DNA from: Methanofollis sp.
Lineage (GTDB): Archaea; Halobacteriota; Methanomicrobia; Methanomicrobiales; Methanofollaceae
NCBI GenBank assembly: GCA_028696365.1
Contig: JAQVHG010000004.1
Location: 1 to 29,493, forward strand
DNA length: 29,493 nucleotides
Direction of reading: 5' to 3'
Position numbers and translations under genes: made by a program. This document shows positions 6,439-14,693 of the stretch, in pieces; the stretch's first letter is position 1; each line of letters begins with the position of its first letter. The notes beneath the pieces are model-generated. The model saw only the letters and a list, made by a program, of their open reading frames with translations. It was not told the origin of the DNA and did no database searches.

Positions 6439-8886
6439 ATGTCAAAGGATCAAGTTGACGTTATCGTAAAGGAAGCATATCACGAAGACGCAGGCCGGGG
6501 GATTGCACGCATCGGGATCGACGTGATGAAGGCTCTCAACCTTGTCTCCGGCGATGTGATCGAGATCCAGGGACGGGAGAAGGCCGCCGCCATCGTCTGG
6601 CCAGGCTATCCTGAAGACACTGGCCGGGGAGTCATCAGGATCGACGGCAACATCAGGAGCGATGCACGCGTCGGGATCGACGACACCGTCAAGATCAGAA
6701 AGGTGGAGGTGGGCTATGGCCAGAAAGTGGTCATCCAGCCCACCCAGCCGATCAGGCTCGTCGGCGGCGAGCAGTACCTCCGCAGGTTGATGGCTGGGCG
6801 GCCGGTCTTCGAGGGGCAGTCCTTCAGGATCAACGTCCTCGGCAACCCGCTCACCTTCGTCATCTCCAAGGTGACCCCCCGGGGGATCGCGATCATCACC
6901 GACACCACCGAGATCGAACTGAAAGAGACCCCGTACAAGCCTGAAGAAGGGAAGCGCAAGTCGGTCTCAGACATACACTACGAGGACATCGGCGGGCTGG
7001 GCCGGGAACTCGATATGGTCAGGGAGATGATCGAACTCCCGTTGCGCCACCCCCAGATCTTCGAGCACCTCGGGATCGAGCCCCCGAAGGGCGTACTCCT
7101 CTACGGCCCGCCTGGCACCGGCAAGACCCTCATCGCCAAGGCCGTCGCCAACGAGGTGGACGCCCACTTCATCTCGATCTCGGGCCCCGAGATCATGAGC
7201 AAGTACTATGGCGAGTCAGAGGAGCGGCTGCGCGAGGTCTTTGAGGAGGCCCAGGAGAACGCCCCGACGATCATCTTCATCGACGAGATCGACTCCATCG
7301 CACCCAAACGTGAGGAGACGAAGGGCGAGGTGGAGCGCCGTGTCGTCGCCCAGCTCCTCGCCCTCATGGACGGGCTCGAGTCGAGGGGGCAGGTCGTGGT
7401 CATCGCCGCCACCAACATCCCCGACGTCCTCGACCCGGCGCTACGCCGGGGCGGGCGGTTCGACCGCGAGATCGAGATCGGGATCCCTGACAAGAAGGGA
7501 CGCCACGAGATCCTCCAGGTCCACACCAGGGGCGTGCCCCTTGCCGAGAACGTGGACCTCGACCACCTGGCCGAGATCACCCACGGCTTTGTCGGGGCCG
7601 ACGTCTCGCTCCTGGTAAAGGAGGCGGCGATGCACGCCCTCCGCAAGGTGATCCCGAAGATCAAGTCAGAGGAGGAGATCCCGGCCGGACTGATCGAGAA
7701 ACTGAAGGTGACCAGCGAGGACTTCGACGAGGCCCTCAAGCATGTCGAGCCCTCGGCGATGCGCGAGGTGCTCGTCGAGGTGCCTGACGTGAAGTGGACC
7801 GATGTCGGTGGGCTCGAAGAGGTGAAAGCCGACCTGACCGAGGCGGTGGAGTGGCCGCTGAAGTACCCCGAGGTCTTTGCCCGGATGCAGACCAAACCGC
7901 CTAAGGGTATCCTCCTCTTCGGCCCGCCCGGCACCGGCAAGACGTTGCTTGCCAAGGCGACGGCGAACGAGAGCGAGTGCAACTTCATCTCGGTGAAGGG
8001 CCCTGAACTCCTCTCGAAGTGGGTCGGCGAGTCTGAGAAGGGCGTGCGCGAGATCTTCAGGAAGGCCAGGCAGGCGTCGCCGTCGATCGTCTTTTTCGAC
8101 GAGATCGATTCCCTGGTGCCCAGGCGCGGCTCGTACTCCGGCTCGACGCATGTCACCGAGAGCGTCGTCTCCCAGCTCCTCACCGAGCTCGATGGCCTGG
8201 AGGAACTCAAAGGGGTCATGGTGCTTGGGGCGACAAACCGGCCCGACATGCTCGATGAGGCTCTGATGCGCCCTGGACGGCTCGACCGGATCGTCTATGT
8301 CCCGCCGCCAGACAGGGAGAGCAGGAAGAAGATCTTCGAGGTCTATCTCCGCGGTATCAAGGGGTTGCTCGCCTCTGACGTCGATCTCGACGCCATGGTG
8401 GACCGGACCGAGGGCTTTGCCGGCGCCGATATCGAGGCCCTGGTGAGGGAGGCGAAGCTGGCGGCGATGCGCGAGTTCATCGAGGCGATGCGTGAGAAGT
8501 CGGCGCAGGAGCGGGCCGACGCCGTTGCAAATGTGCGGCTCACGAAGACGCACTTCGAGGAAGCCTTTGAAAAGGTGAAGCCGTCGCTCCCGAAAGAGCG
8601 GCTCGAAGAGTTCGAGCGGCTTTCCTGGGAGATCCTGTACGGCGGGGAGCAGCGGGCTACTCTCGAGAAAGCTGCATCCCTGGTCAAGCGTGCAGACCTC
8701 ATCAAGGACGCAGAGAAGGACGAAACGATCAAGGGCCTGGTCAAGGCGCTGGAAGACGCGGTCTTTGCAAGGAAGAAAGACTTTGGCAGGGTAAAGGAGC
8801 TTGCTGACGATCTGGAGAAGAAACTCGATGCGGTCAGGAAAAAACCGTCCTATGCTGGCCTTACGGCCCCAATGAGTGGGGCTTGA
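6439..8886 (+). CDS. cdc48: CDC48/VAT-type tandem AAA+ ATPase
   Basis: An 815-residue hexameric unfoldase that feeds substrates to the archaeal proteasome and dismantles complexes. Order of parts: the double-psi barrel CDC48 N domain (about 1-90, with the EDAGRGIARI/EDTGRGVIRI internal repeat), CDC48 domain 2 (about 105-170), AAA D1 with Walker A GPPGTGKT near 223 and Walker B IIFIDEID near 278, and AAA D2 with GPPGTGKT near 495 and Walker B IVFFDEID near 551. Both rings keep the Walker B glutamate, so both should hydrolyse ATP. After about residue 735 there is an extra, highly charged helical tail of roughly 80 residues (ATLEKAASLVKRADLIKD... RVKELADDLEKKLDAV) ending without a hydrophobic-Tyr-x motif. 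The start is chosen by TATA and ribosome site. Confidence 0.97.
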   Translation: MSKDQVDVIVKEAYHEDAGRGIARIGIDVMKALNLVSGDVIEIQGREKAAAIVWPGYPEDTGRGVIRIDGNIRSDARVGIDDTVKIRKVEVGYGQKVVIQPTQPIRLVGGEQYLRRLMAGRPVFEGQSFRINVLGNPLTFVISKVTPRGIAIITDTTEIELKETPYKPEEGKRKSVSDIHYEDIGGLGRELDMVREMIELPLRHPQIFEHLGIEPPKGVLLYGPPGTGKTLIAKAVANEVDAHFISISGPEIMSKYYGESEERLREVFEEAQENAPTIIFIDEIDSIAPKREETKGEVERRVVAQLLALMDGLESRGQVVVIAATNIPDVLDPALRRGGRFDREIEIGIPDKKGRHEILQVHTRGVPLAENVDLDHLAEITHGFVGADVSLLVKEAAMHALRKVIPKIKSEEEIPAGLIEKLKVTSEDFDEALKHVEPSAMREVLVEVPDVKWTDVGGLEEVKADLTEAVEWPLKYPEVFARMQTKPPKGILLFGPPGTGKTLLAKATANESECNFISVKGPELLSKWVGESEKGVREIFRKARQASPSIVFFDEIDSLVPRRGSYSGSTHVTESVVSQLLTELDGLEELKGVMVLGATNRPDMLDEALMRPGRLDRIVYVPPPDRESRKKIFEVYLRGIKGLLASDVDLDAMVDRTEGFAGADIEALVREAKLAAMREFIEAMREKSAQERADAVANVRLTKTHFEEAFEKVKPSLPKERLEEFERLSWEILYGGEQRATLEKAASLVKRADLIKDAEKDETIKGLVKALEDAVFARKKDFGRVKELADDLEKKLDAVRKKPSYAGLTAPMSGA

Positions 8887-9190
8887 GCAGGGCCGATGGA
8901 CCCATCCTCTTTTTTCGACCTGGAGAAATGTTCAGGACGGTCCTCTTCCAGTAGATCTCTCATCGTGACGGAGAGTAATAGGGATCCCCGGCCTCCCACA
9001 CATAGAGAGGCGGGCAAGAGTCCTTTCTGGGCCCCCAAGGCGAAACCTGCATATAGTGTGTCATGGAATATCTTGTCCCTGCGTGCTACCAGAGATCTCA
9101 CAGATTGATATCCAATATCCAATAATATCGGTTAAAAATAGGTCTACAAAATGCAATAATTTTATATGTGATCCATTGTGATTACTGATT
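8887..9190. other. Intergenic region between cdc48 and the TPR gene
   Basis: A T-run in CTCTTTTTTCG (8908-8918) shortly after the cdc48 stop is a plausible terminator. AATTTTATATGTG (9158-9170) is a TATA-like box about 27 bp before the TPR start codon, suggesting an almost leaderless transcript. The rest contains a small direct repeat ATATCCA-ATATCCA (about 9111-9125) and no recognisable gene or member of the hairpin repeat family. Confidence 0.55.
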
Positions 9191-9979
9191 ATGAAGGTGA
9201 AGTGGGCTGTCATTCTCGCCCTCCTCCTCGTCGGGACCGCATTTTTTCTCTCCGACAGGATCGCGGAAGACCCAGAATACCTCCAGGAGCAGGCCGCCGG
9301 AAGCGGGGCCGTCGTTGCCGAGGTCTTCCTCTCAGCCGGACATATCGAACCGGCCCTCGACTGTATCGAACTCTTTGCCATGGCCGATCCTGACAACCCT
9401 GACCTCCTCTGGGTGAAGGGAGACGCCCTCTCTTCACTGGGCCGATATGAGGAGGCGGTTGCCTGCTACGACACCGTCCTCATGAAAAACCCAAAAAACC
9501 CAAAGATGCTGGTCGGGAAGGCGGACGCCCTCTCGATGGCCGGCGAACTTGATGAAGCCCTAGTAATCTGCGAGCAGGCCCTTGCCAGCGAACCGGAGAC
9601 GATGGCCGCGTTGGACAAGGCCGGGTACCTCAACCTGCGCCTTGGCAGGTACCTCGAAGCCGCTGATTACTATGATACCATCACCGAGGCACGGCCAGGA
9701 AACGCCGCCGCCTGGATCAAACGCGGCGACGCCTTCCTGTACATCTCCATCAAACAAGAAGAGCAACTCAAAGAGACCTACCGCTCCCTTGGCACCCCCG
9801 GCGCCGCGGCCCAAGCATCTTACCCCAACATCGACCCCTACATGGAGGCGATGGACTGCTATAACCAGGCCATCGCCCTCGACCCCAAGACCGCCCCCCT
9901 CCTTGCCGCAAGACTGGTGGCGCGCTCCGAGATCACCGTGAAGACCTGCGAGGACATCCTGGAGAACCTTGGGAAATAA
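9191..9979 (+). CDS. Membrane-anchored tetratricopeptide-repeat protein
   Basis: A 262-residue protein with an N-terminal hydrophobic segment (about 5-21, VKWAVILALLLVGTAFFL) that is either an uncleaved anchor or a signal peptide, so the rest probably faces the outside. TPR units follow: WVKGDALSSLGRYEEAVACY with DTVLMKNP (about 77-104), then MLVGKADALSMAGELDEALV (about 105-138), LDKAGYLNLRLGRYLEAADY (about 139-172), WIKRGDAFLYISIKQEEQLK (about 173-190), and a last helix pair with YMEAMDCYNQAIALDP (about 216-234). A loop of about 25 residues separates the last unit. TPRs bind partner proteins; no partner is evident. The ATG sits about 27 bp after a TATA-like box. Confidence 0.82.
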   Translation: MKVKWAVILALLLVGTAFFLSDRIAEDPEYLQEQAAGSGAVVAEVFLSAGHIEPALDCIELFAMADPDNPDLLWVKGDALSSLGRYEEAVACYDTVLMKNPKNPKMLVGKADALSMAGELDEALVICEQALASEPETMAALDKAGYLNLRLGRYLEAADYYDTITEARPGNAAAWIKRGDAFLYISIKQEEQLKETYRSLGTPGAAAQASYPNIDPYMEAMDCYNQAIALDPKTAPLLAARLVARSEITVKTCEDILENLGK

Positions 9980-10153
9980 GGGTCCGAAGATTTGTAGGAA
10001 TCCTTTATCTTAGCGAGGGTCGTTGCCCTCCGGTCCCCGCAGAAATAAATTCGAGGATGGCCGCCCCAATCGATATTTGTACCTGAGCATATCCCAAAAC
10101 TTTCTGGAGGTGAACTGTCTTATCGAACCAGAGTGCTTCCTTCCAGAAATTCT
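9980..10153. repeat. Decayed repeat sequence after the TPR gene
   Basis: TTTGTAGGAATCCTTTATC at about 9992-10010 resembles the left terminal repeat of the element family, but I find no matching right end. CATATCCCAAAACTTTCTGG near 10088 resembles the CATCCCAAAACTCTCT motif seen at 20578. No gene is seen. Confidence 0.45.
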
Positions 10154-10384
10154 GGCTTTGTAGAAATCCTCAGGATAAAAATCTCTGGCGGGGGGCTTGC
10201 CGCCCCCCGGGCCCCCGCGACACGATAGGTCGAGGACGGCCATCTCTCTTCTGGGAATTTGAATGTACCTTCCCGGCCCAATCTTGCTCCCGGGGGTCCG
10301 GGGGCAGCGCCCCCGGCCAAAGAGGTGGGAAGGCGGGTGACACACGTCTCCCTCACACAATAAGTGGGAGTTTCTACAGAGCTC
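10154..10384 (+). mobile_element. MITE-like element, copy 2 (231 bp)
   Basis: The left end GGCTTTGTAGAAATCCTC (10154-10171) is mirrored by GGGAGTTTCTACAGAGCT (10367-10384). The interior has the two hallmark GC hairpins: CGGGGGGCTTGCCGCCCCCCG near 10189-10209 and CCGGGGGCAGCGCCCCCGG near 10299-10317, with an outer CCTTCCC/GGGAAGG stem. It is closely similar to copies at 117-359 and 21451-21684 across its whole length. No protein is encoded. Confidence 0.78.
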
Positions 10385-10822
10385 GAAAATCAAAGATTTT
10401 CTCGACTCCCTTCAGTTGTCTCCCCCTAACCCCCACGACAAAGAGAGGGAGGGGTCGGGGGGCGGTGATGAGGCGATGAAACCGTACGCTCGCACTTCCT
10501 TTATCTTCACGGATCCATTTTTGTCCTTGGAGTCTGGTAGATACGAACGATAGTAAGTTTAAGATGACGAGGGTCTTCGAGATGCGAGCGATAACGATCT
10601 GGAGAGGCACGAAGTGTTTCGAGAACCCTTCGTACTCCTTATGGTCGCACCCTGAAAAAAGATGAAGAGGATGGCACACACTTTTTCTTCGCGATCACAA
10701 TCTCTACCATCCCTTCCAATCGTGGGATGAGAGTTAGGGAGTGTAACTCCGGTGCGAAGAGAGAACAAAGTGCTGGACCTCTGATCTTCGATGGATGAAT
10801 AGAACAAAGATGAAAAGATTTC
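10385..10822. repeat. Non-coding DNA with a hairpin repeat
   Basis: It starts with the perfect hairpin GAAAATC-AAA-GATTTTC (10386-10402) and the following TCGACTCCCTTCAGTTGTC, a copy of 3789-3824. Further on, ATACGAACGATAGTAAGTTT (near 10530-10550) resembles the segment before the hairpin at 21365. No gene or complete element boundary is seen. Confidence 0.55.
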
Positions 10823-11133
10823 GACTCTGTAGAAACCCTCACCAATTCCTGGTGTGAGCGTGACTCGCCCACCTTCCCTATCATCTCACCGGGGGCTCTG
10901 CCCCCGGACCCCCGGGATGAAGATAGGGCCGGGAAGGCAGAATCGATGACCATGAAGGGAGTGCTGCCGTCCTCGACATATCGCTCGCTTGGGGGGTTCG
11001 GGGGGACGACTGGAAGGAGTCGAGAAGGTCTCTGATCTTCGAGGTGTGAGCGGAGCGAACTTGAGAAGACCTGCAGGTCTTCGAAGGCACGCCCCCCGAC
11101 AGAGAGATGCATTTAGGGGATTTCTACAGAACT
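10823..11133 (-). mobile_element. MITE-like element, copy 3 (311 bp, reverse orientation)
   Basis: GACTCTGTAGAAACCCTC (10823-10840) and GGGGATTTCTACAGAACT (11116-11133) form the terminal inverted repeats. Read on the minus strand, the order of internal blocks matches the other copies (GTCGAGGACGGCA, CCTTCCCGGCCCTATC, GGGGGCAGAGCCCCC), but about 80 bp is added. That extra piece includes the perfect palindrome GAAGACCTGCAGGTCTTC (11065-11082) and the flank GAGCGAACTTGA. Confidence 0.75.
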
Positions 11134-11338
11134 AAGTACCCCTGATCTTCACATTACGAATTGAGTGAACCCTGGGCAAGGAACGTTGATCAGACTGGCC
11201 GCCCCTCTCTCTCATCATCTCTTCGCAAGAGACACGCTAGGAGAGAAAAAAATGTTCCTGGAGATCATATTGCTGTCGTCTTCCCTGGCAGAGGCGACCT
11301 TTTCCAAGTTCCTGGAAAAATTGCTTTGATCAGGCGAC
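11134..11338. other. Intergenic stretch with nothing recognisable
   Basis: Two hundred bases between repeat copy 3 and the stop codon of the next (minus-strand) gene. I see no gene, no conserved repeat block and no clear terminator. Confidence 0.4.
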
Positions 11339-12154
11339 TCACCGCACGGCTCGCGGCCGGGTGTGCATTCGCACCCGCTCGTAGGCCGGGTCGTCGTAGA
11401 GGTCGGCAGGGCCGATGAGCATCTGGTCCCTGACCGAGAACCCCAAGCAGGCGGCCTTCGGGCAGGTCGGGTTCATGTCGCAGAGGCTGACCGGCATGAG
11501 TCCTGACGCCGAAGCAATGTCGAGGGCGGTCACGACGTCAGGCAGGCCCTGACCCGCCCTGAGGACGAGGCCCGGATCGGCACCCTGACTTGCGACGGCG
11601 GCCAGGACCCTGTCCCTTCGCCTGACCTCCTGCACCCTCCCGCCTGCGTCCAGATGAGCGAGGAGGGCGTAGGTCTCGTCAGGGGTGCAAAAGACCTCGC
11701 CGCCGTCGCAGACGAACTCGAACCCCTGACGCATCAGAGGGTCGCTGACCAGACCCGGAGAGGTGAAGGGGTCAGCGTAGAGCCTGGCAAAGGTCCGGTC
11801 CCATGCCCCCGCCTCAGCCCCGCTGGTGAGGAAGACGAGCACCTCGGCCGCACGCTCATCGCCGAGGGGGAGGGTGACGGTCTGTGCGTCCCCCTCGTCG
11901 GCAAGCCCAGTCTCTTTTGCGGTCCGTGCACATGCAGAGAGGACGCTGTCAAAGAGGGCGTCGACCTCCGCCCCCTCCTGGTGAGTGACCACGCAGGCGG
12001 TCCTCCCACCGACCCGCGTCACGAACGAATCGGCGATGACCCTGCCGTGCTCGGCCCTGAGCACCTTTGCCGCCCGCTCGACGACGAGGGGGTGGGCCCG
12101 CAGCCCGGCCGGGTAGCCGCCGAGGTCGACGGTGAAGACCGTGACCGCGTTCAT
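11339..12154 (-). CDS. Degenerate relative of archaeal FBP aldolase/phosphatase (class V FBPase family), probable pseudoenzyme
   Basis: A 271-residue protein colinear with, but shorter than, the archaeal bifunctional fructose-1,6-bisphosphate aldolase/phosphatase (usually about 360-400 residues). Shared landmarks: VDLGGYPAG (family ADIGSLAGH), FVTRVGG (family YVTHVGDD), GAWDRTFARLYADPFTSPGL, SDPLMRQGFEF, GLMPVS, LGFSVRDQMLIGPADLYDDP. Aspartate 10 is kept, but the metal-binding His becomes Gly17, the Asp-Asp pair becomes Gly50-Arg51, the Asp-Lys pair before EPGAW becomes Ser111-Gly112, and the Tyr-x-x-Lys Schiff-base loop becomes Cys225-Asp-Met-Asn228. The RFDGPP loop is replaced by sequence with Cys231 and Cys236. 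Neither known activity is therefore expected. Its ATG overlaps the fbp stop by 4 bp, implying translational coupling with a true FBPase. The family assignment is confident; the function is unknown. Confidence 0.82.
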   Translation of the reverse strand: MNAVTVFTVDLGGYPAGLRAHPLVVERAAKVLRAEHGRVIADSFVTRVGGRTACVVTHQEGAEVDALFDSVLSACARTAKETGLADEGDAQTVTLPLGDERAAEVLVFLTSGAEAGAWDRTFARLYADPFTSPGLVSDPLMRQGFEFVCDGGEVFCTPDETYALLAHLDAGGRVQEVRRRDRVLAAVASQGADPGLVLRAGQGLPDVVTALDIASASGLMPVSLCDMNPTCPKAACLGFSVRDQMLIGPADLYDDPAYERVRMHTRPRAVR

Positions 12155-13053
12155 CGCCTGGTCCCGAAGGCCGCTTCCACCTTCTGGATCATCCCCGGGC
12201 TTCCGACATAGATGGGCGTGCGCTGGTGCGGTTTTTCGGGGAGGACGTCGAGAAGACTCCGGTGGCCGTCCGAGGTTCTCCCCCCCGCCTGCTCGGCGAT
12301 GAACCCGATGGGGATGGCCTCATAGAGGAGACGGAGTTTGCCGTTCGGCTTCTCTTCGAGGGCTGGGTAGCAGTAGATCCCGCCATAGGTGAGGATTTGG
12401 TGGAAATCGGCCACAAAGGACCCGGTGTACCGGATCTTTGCCCCTTCCCCTTCGATCGCTTCGATGAAGGCGCGGTGAGGGGCGACCCAGGTTGGACGCG
12501 TCCCCCCGGTGCCGTAGTTCTTTCCTTCAGGGATCGTCATGTCCTGGTGGAGGAGGCGGTACTCCCCGTCTTTGTCCATCGCAAAGACCTGCACACCCTG
12601 CCCGACCGAGAGGGTGAGCGTGGTCATCGGGCCGTAGAGCATATAGAGGGCGGCCTTCAGGTTTCTTCCCTTCTGCATCACGCTGCCCCCGCCAAAGATC
12701 CCGATGATCGTCCCGACCGAGAGGTTGGTCTGGATCAGCGACGACCCGTCCATCGGGTCCATTACGATCGCATACTCCCCGGCCGAGTCAGGGAAGACCG
12801 CCACCTCCTCCTGCTCTTCAGAGGCGAGTTCCCTGACCAGCCCCGACTCCCCGAGGACGCGGGTGATCCAGGCGTCGGCCCAGGTGTCCATTGCGGCCTG
12901 CTGCTCTCCGAAAACGTTCTCGGTATTGACATAGGCCTGATGAGTGATGAAGGCCTCCCTGATCGGGGTCGCCTGTCCGGCGATGAGCATGATAAGGTCC
13001 TGCAGCCCGGCCTCGCAGCCTGTAGACTCCAGATATTCGCGCAGTGTCGTCAT
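12151..13053 (-). CDS. fbp: Class I fructose-1,6-bisphosphatase
   Basis: Hydrolyses fructose-1,6-bisphosphate to fructose-6-phosphate, the committed gluconeogenic step. The 300-residue product has the metal-binding acidic motif VMDPMDGSS (family DPLDGSS), ASEEQEE as the upstream acidic site, the NYGTGGTRPTWV loop, KIRYTGSFVADFHQILTYGGIYCYP, and LYEAIPIGFIAEQAGGRTSDG near the C-terminus. These cover the class I family from end to end. I start it at the ATG at 13053 (MTTLREYLE), which has GGAG about 12 bases upstream and a GATATAGAG box at about 13073-13083; a TTG three codons earlier is less likely. It follows the aldolase gene by 83 bp and overlaps the degenerate FBPA/P gene by 4 bp. Confidence 0.95.
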   Translation of the reverse strand: MTTLREYLESTGCEAGLQDLIMLIAGQATPIREAFITHQAYVNTENVFGEQQAAMDTWADAWITRVLGESGLVRELASEEQEEVAVFPDSAGEYAIVMDPMDGSSLIQTNLSVGTIIGIFGGGSVMQKGRNLKAALYMLYGPMTTLTLSVGQGVQVFAMDKDGEYRLLHQDMTIPEGKNYGTGGTRPTWVAPHRAFIEAIEGEGAKIRYTGSFVADFHQILTYGGIYCYPALEEKPNGKLRLLYEAIPIGFIAEQAGGRTSDGHRSLLDVLPEKPHQRTPIYVGSPGMIQKVEAAFGTRR

Positions 13054-13136
13054 TATCCACAACTCCGAGAATCTCTATATCAGATCCCCTATAAGAAGAC
13101 CGCCCCCCTCAGGAGGGCCGAAAAGAAGAGAGGGTT

Positions 13137-14054
13137 TCAGTTACCCTTCAAGAGCGCAAGGGCTTCCTCGACCGAGGCGCCGTCCAGGGTGATGGCCGAG
13201 ATGGCATTGCACATCCTGACCGCCTCGTCGAGAGACTTCTGGTGGATATTTCTGCCGGTGGCGTTCCCCCGCGCACCGCCGGTGTGGATCTGGTCGTAGA
13301 GCTGCCTGAGGAAGGCCTCTTCGTCGACGCTCGACCCGCCGGCGCAGACGACCGAGGTCCGGCCTGCGGCAAGGGTCGCTTCCTTGAGGAGGTCGGCCGA
13401 GGCAGCGCCCTCTTTCTTGGGAGCGTTCACCTTGACGAAGTCTGAACCCAGGCACGCGGCGACGCCGGTCGCCCCGGCGATGAGGTGAGGATCTTTCTCG
13501 TCCTTGACCGCCGAGCCCCTGGGATAGATCCAGAGCACGGTGACCAGGCCGTGCTGGTGGGCCTCGTTGACGACCTCGGCCGCCTCGGCCAGCATCCGGT
13601 CCTCGAACTCTGAGCCCAGATAGATGGTGTAGCCGACGCCAGCGATCGTGAGCCCGCTCTGATCCCGGAACCTGACGACCTGCTCGACGGTGGTGAGGAG
13701 CGGGCTGACCGGGTCTTTCTGGGCGGTCTTGACCAGGTTGGTCTTGGAGTTGAGTTTGACGAGATAGGGGACCTCGGGATAGTCGGGGCCGTAGCGTGCG
13801 ACAAGTCCGATCTGGGTTGCAAAGACCCCGATACGCCCCTGCTTCGCAACTCTGAAGAGGTGTTCCGGGTCGGCGTCGTCGGCCGGGATCCCTTCGCCGT
13901 AAAAATCGCTGTTGAGGTGTTCGATCTTCTGGTCTCCGGCAAAGAGCATCAGGCGGCCGGTGCCGTGGGTGATAGTGGTAAGGTTCTTGATATAGGTCTC
14001 CCGCGCCGTCTCAGGGACGTCGGCGGGGACGGGAATGGAAGCCTGTGAAGACAT
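13137..14054 (-). CDS. fba: DhnA-type class I fructose-bisphosphate aldolase
   Basis: A 305-residue TIM-barrel aldolase of the archaeal DhnA/FbaB class, which joins dihydroxyacetone phosphate and glyceraldehyde-3-phosphate through a lysine Schiff base. Landmarks are LFAGDQKIEH (about 37-46, with the active-site Asp), LVKLNSKTNL (98-107), TVLWIYPRGSAVKDE (172-186), SDFVKVNAPKK (204-214, Lys208 the likely Schiff-base residue), VVCAGGSS and GARGNATGRNIHQK, the phosphate-binding loops at the barrel end. Related methanogen proteins make the aromatic precursor ADH instead, so an FBP role is favoured mainly by the adjacent fbp. A TATA-like AAAACATAAGTATG (14075-14088) and GGTGG precede the ATG. Confidence 0.88.
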   Translation of the reverse strand: MSSQASIPVPADVPETARETYIKNLTTITHGTGRLMLFAGDQKIEHLNSDFYGEGIPADDADPEHLFRVAKQGRIGVFATQIGLVARYGPDYPEVPYLVKLNSKTNLVKTAQKDPVSPLLTTVEQVVRFRDQSGLTIAGVGYTIYLGSEFEDRMLAEAAEVVNEAHQHGLVTVLWIYPRGSAVKDEKDPHLIAGATGVAACLGSDFVKVNAPKKEGAASADLLKEATLAAGRTSVVCAGGSSVDEEAFLRQLYDQIHTGGARGNATGRNIHQKSLDEAVRMCNAISAITLDGASVEEALALLKGN

Positions 14055-14254
14055 ACAGACTCAATCATTCCACCGCATACTTATGTTTTACTGGCATGGG
14101 GAGGGTGGAAGGCACCCTTGGAGAAAAGAAAGGGAGAGGAAGGGAGTGAGATGCTCTCTTTTTTCTGTGAGGTTATCCGAAAATTCTCCCCCTCTCCCCC
14201 TTCCAGAAGATAGCGACGGATGATGGCAGGGAGATTCTCATCTCTTCTTTGCGC
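14055..14254. other. Upstream region of the aldolase operon
   Basis: Contains the aldolase promoter (minus-strand TATA-like box at 14075-14088). The rest has purine-rich AGAAAGGGAGAGGAAGGGAG near 14125-14145 and nothing else recognisable. Confidence 0.45.
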
Positions 14255-14451
14255 ACCCATAAACCCTCAGGATGACCATCTCTGTGGGGGGGGTTGCTGC
14301 AACATGATAGGTCGAGGACAGCAACGCTCTCCTAATGGTCATCTATTCTGCCTGGCCTCATCGTGGTCCTGAGGGTTCGGGGGGCAGAGCCCCTAGCGCG
14401 TATGATGGAGAAATACTCGAGCCCAGAAAAAGTAAGGGATTCTACAGAGCC
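14255..14451 (+). mobile_element. MITE-like element, decayed copy 4
   Basis: The right terminal repeat AGGGATTCTACAGAGCC (14435-14451) is intact. The left end is degraded to CCCATAAACCCTCAGGATGA. Internal landmarks are kept: CATGATAGGTCGAGGACAGC, TGGTCATCTATTCTGCC, and the hairpin GGGGCAGAGCCCC. From 14452 to 14657 nothing further is recognised. Confidence 0.6.
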
Positions 14452-14657
14452 GAAACATTCCTCAACCATCGTCCTCCTCTTCTGTGAAGGTGCGGTGGGA
14501 ATGTTCTGGGATGGCTTCCGCGAAAATATAAATCCAAATGGGCGCTGCCGTCTCACGCCCCATTGGAACTATGTTCTGCCAGGCATACCTGTCGATCGTG
14601 CCTCATCATCCCCGCGTATGTTGACCAGCAACGTCCTGTTTTGTCCCCTTCGCACCC

Positions 14658-14672
14658 ATAAATTAAATACTT
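14658..14672 (+). promoter_or_regulatory. Promoter of the LSm-regulator operon
   Basis: ATAAATTAAATACTT is a strong TATA box centred about 28 bp before the ATG at 14694, and no Shine-Dalgarno sequence is present. This spacing predicts a leaderless or nearly leaderless transcript. Confidence 0.65.
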
Positions 14673-14693
14673 TCCACCTCCACATAACCTCAG

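Noticed and set aside
7206..8249. Long minus-strand open frame (about 347 codons) opposite cdc48, plus others opposite thiC and moaA
   Set aside because: It is a shadow of a strongly coding GC-rich gene: low-complexity Ser/Arg/Pro-rich product, no start signal, and the plus-strand gene is a clear full-length family member.
9980..11338. Possible CRISPR array because of repeated blocks
   Set aside because: Repeats are long, irregularly spaced, in both orientations and end in inverted repeats; no uniform repeat-spacer pattern and no cas gene in the window.
12226..13299. 357-codon plus-strand frame opposite fbp
   Set aside because: It is antisense to a well-supported class I FBPase and runs into the aldolase gene; no family resemblance.
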